A stretch of 33,737 bases of DNA from Trichocoleus desertorum ATA4-8-CV12 (lineage in GTDB: Bacteria; Cyanobacteriota; Cyanobacteriia; FACHB-46): NCBI GenBank assembly GCA_019358975.1, contig JAHHIL010000057.1:1-33737 (forward strand), given 5' to 3'. The notes beneath the pieces are model-generated. The model made no database searches, was not told the origin of the DNA, and saw only the letters and a list, made by a program, of their open reading frames with translations. This document shows positions 32,356-33,737 of this stretch, in pieces; within the stretch, counting starts at the first letter, position 1, and every line of letters begins with the position of its first letter. Position numbers and translations under genes: made by a program.

Positions 32356-33597
32356 ATGAGGGATACCCGAAACAAGAACTTTCGCGGCGCACTTGCGATT
32401 GTCGCAGCAGTCGCTCTGTGCACCACGGCCCAGGCCGAGGACAGTCCGGAAACTGCAGCGCTCAAAACCGAACTTGATCTTGAGAAAACCAAGCTCGAAG
32501 TCGCCAAGACCCGGGCCGATCTATACAAGTCGTTGGTGCCCGAACTATCGGACTATAAGCCGGGCAAGCCCGATGCGCCTCAGGTCCTTGCCACTACCAC
32601 CCGAATTGCCTACCTACAGGCGGATGCTTTGGCCCAGACCGTCGCCAAGGAGGTGCATGCTGCCGCAGGAAAGCTCGCGAAGCCATCAACGCCATCTATC
32701 CTCCTGTTGGACAGCCCAAACTTGGTGAGTTATCTATCCGCCGCCGATTCGGTGATCGAAACCCTGAAGGCGTCAACCTATGCTACGGCGGAAAGCACGA
32801 ACGACCTGTCAAATCTGCTGAACGCTGTCACGAATCCTGCCCGCCATCCGAAGGGCAACATGGGCAATGGCCTCAGGCAAAGGTCTCTTTCTCTTGGCCT
32901 CCTAGCACTGCCGGCCTTGATCGAATCGGGCTTTTCGATCGCATCAGCTATGCGCACCCAGTACGTAATGACGGGGACACGTCACGAGGATACCTCCACC
33001 AAAGTGCTGCAGGCCAAGACCATTGGTGCCCTGGGAGATCTGGGTATCCAGCTGTTTGATGTCGACGCCTACTTGCCTCAAAATAGTACGGAGACAGCAG
33101 CACTCTACAAGGCGGTGCAAGACCAGACATCGTCCTCGGATGCCGCCCGCAAGCTGCTCAAGACAGCGAACAAACTGGCCACTGTCAAGAAAGAGGCAGG
33201 CGAGAAAGACGTGGCCGAACGGATTGAGGAACAAGCCGGGGTACTCTCTGGTGTGCTGGCCCAGGCGGACAAGTACCTTCTGACTATCCGTACGCCCGGC
33301 GACTCGGGGGTTTCTCAAATGACGGCCGCGATCCGGGGTACCTGGCTGCGCAAGCAACTCGCAACTAACCCGCCTCGTCTGAGCCTGGCCAGCATCGTTT
33401 CGTCCACAGACATCGTGGCTGCCGACGGCCTATTTAAAGGGCTTCGGGTTTCAGTCGCAGGCAATACCGTCGTGCACTGGCGGCTCGTTTCATCCGAAGG
33501 CTTGGTACAGACAGGCACAACCCAAGCCTGTTCCGACTTGGCCAGCCACGCGTGCTCGAGGACAGTACTGCGTGCTGACGACGGATTCAAGAAGTAA
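32356..33597 (+). CDS. Secreted hypothetical protein with coiled-coil start
   Basis: A 413-residue protein with a typical Sec signal peptide: basic MRDTRNKNFRG, hydrophobic ALAIVAAVALCTT, and cleavage expected after AQA (about 27). A charged helical segment (LKTELDLEKTKLEVAKTRAD, about 36-55) suggests a short coiled coil. A hydrophobic helix (SLGLLALPALIESGFSIAS, about 176-195) is amphipathic or membrane-touching. Two cysteines near the C-terminus (ACSDLASHAC) may form a disulfide in the periplasm. The rest has Ala/Lys/Thr-rich helices. I do not recognise the family. AAGGAG sits at the correct distance from ATG 32356. No neighbour gives a functional clue. Confidence 0.7.
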   Translation: MRDTRNKNFRGALAIVAAVALCTTAQAEDSPETAALKTELDLEKTKLEVAKTRADLYKSLVPELSDYKPGKPDAPQVLATTTRIAYLQADALAQTVAKEVHAAAGKLAKPSTPSILLLDSPNLVSYLSAADSVIETLKASTYATAESTNDLSNLLNAVTNPARHPKGNMGNGLRQRSLSLGLLALPALIESGFSIASAMRTQYVMTGTRHEDTSTKVLQAKTIGALGDLGIQLFDVDAYLPQNSTETAALYKAVQDQTSSSDAARKLLKTANKLATVKKEAGEKDVAERIEEQAGVLSGVLAQADKYLLTIRTPGDSGVSQMTAAIRGTWLRKQLATNPPRLSLASIVSSTDIVAADGLFKGLRVSVAGNTVVHWRLVSSEGLVQTGTTQACSDLASHACSRTVLRADDGFKK

Positions 33598-33737
33598 AGA
33601 TTCGGCGGCCCGCTTCGCGCACGCACTCAAGGTTTAAGTGCAGTAATCGCCCTTAGCCGATGAGGGCTTGCGGAGCCTACGTTGGTGCGTGGAAGTTAAG
33701 GGAGTAGTGTGCTTTTGACGACTGCTTGAGGCTGATT
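33598..33737. other. Right edge, no gene seen
   Basis: No start-bearing frame is complete here. A short GCCCT/AGGGC hairpin (about 33651-33670) follows the secreted protein gene without a clear T-run. Confidence 0.3.

Overview
The window looks like an accessory stretch of a betaproteobacterial chromosome, most likely Burkholderiales and perhaps Comamonadaceae. This is inferred from gene content: an H-NS-type protein with a TWSGRGKPPKW C-terminus, HU with a Lys/Ala tail, AAHS-type aromatic acid transport, a NagK/NagL-type gentisate branch, and several LysR, TetR and PadR regulators. No rRNA, tRNA or CRISPR was seen. The first ~12 kb and the last ~3 kb appear GC-richer than roughly 12.4-30.3 kb, and the centre looks AT-rich by eye, as in acquired DNA.

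Layout. (1) 1-3.2 kb: the end of an IS3-family element sits on a truncated H-NS-like gene. Then come a 48-bp dyad, an orphan MbcA/ParS-type antitoxin, a small hypothetical gene, HU, and a secreted DNA/RNA non-specific endonuclease. (2) 3.2-6.6 kb: a SnoaL-like protein, a small cupin and a Tat-exported alpha/beta hydrolase lie on the minus strand, divergent from a TetR regulator. Two palindromes with the same half-site (TGTCAAC) lie between hydrolase and regulator. (3) 6.7-11.3 kb: a LysR regulator is divergent from a compact operon of dienelactone-hydrolase-like protein, single-cupin gentisate-dioxygenase-like protein, AAHS transporter and fumarylpyruvate hydrolase. This reads as a ring-cleavage pathway for a salicylate- or gentisate-like acid. 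(4) 11.3-15.7 kb: a PadR regulator is divergent from a hotdog thioesterase across a perfect 19-bp palindrome; a hybrid sensor kinase and an OmpR-type response regulator follow. (5) 16.4-23.4 kb: an RND efflux operon (outer-membrane factor, fusion protein, pump) continues with overlapping genes into an alpha/beta hydrolase and a DUF1272 protein, and ends in a strong terminator. (6) 24.0-30.3 kb: an EamA-type transporter, a second fumarylpyruvate hydrolase, a NagL-type maleylpyruvate isomerase, a membrane protein, a second LysR and a cystathionine beta-lyase-like enzyme. (7) 30.6-33.6 kb: two proteins of unknown function, one of them secreted.

How the parts may work together (inference). The LysR-controlled operon could import and cleave an aromatic acid, with lactone or keto-acid products handled by the hydrolases. 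The isomerase for a maleylpyruvate intermediate is missing from that operon but present 14 kb away beside the second fumarylpyruvate hydrolase. The two-component system probably controls the RND pump, which may export a toxic aromatic or a metabolite that the attached hydrolase also acts on.
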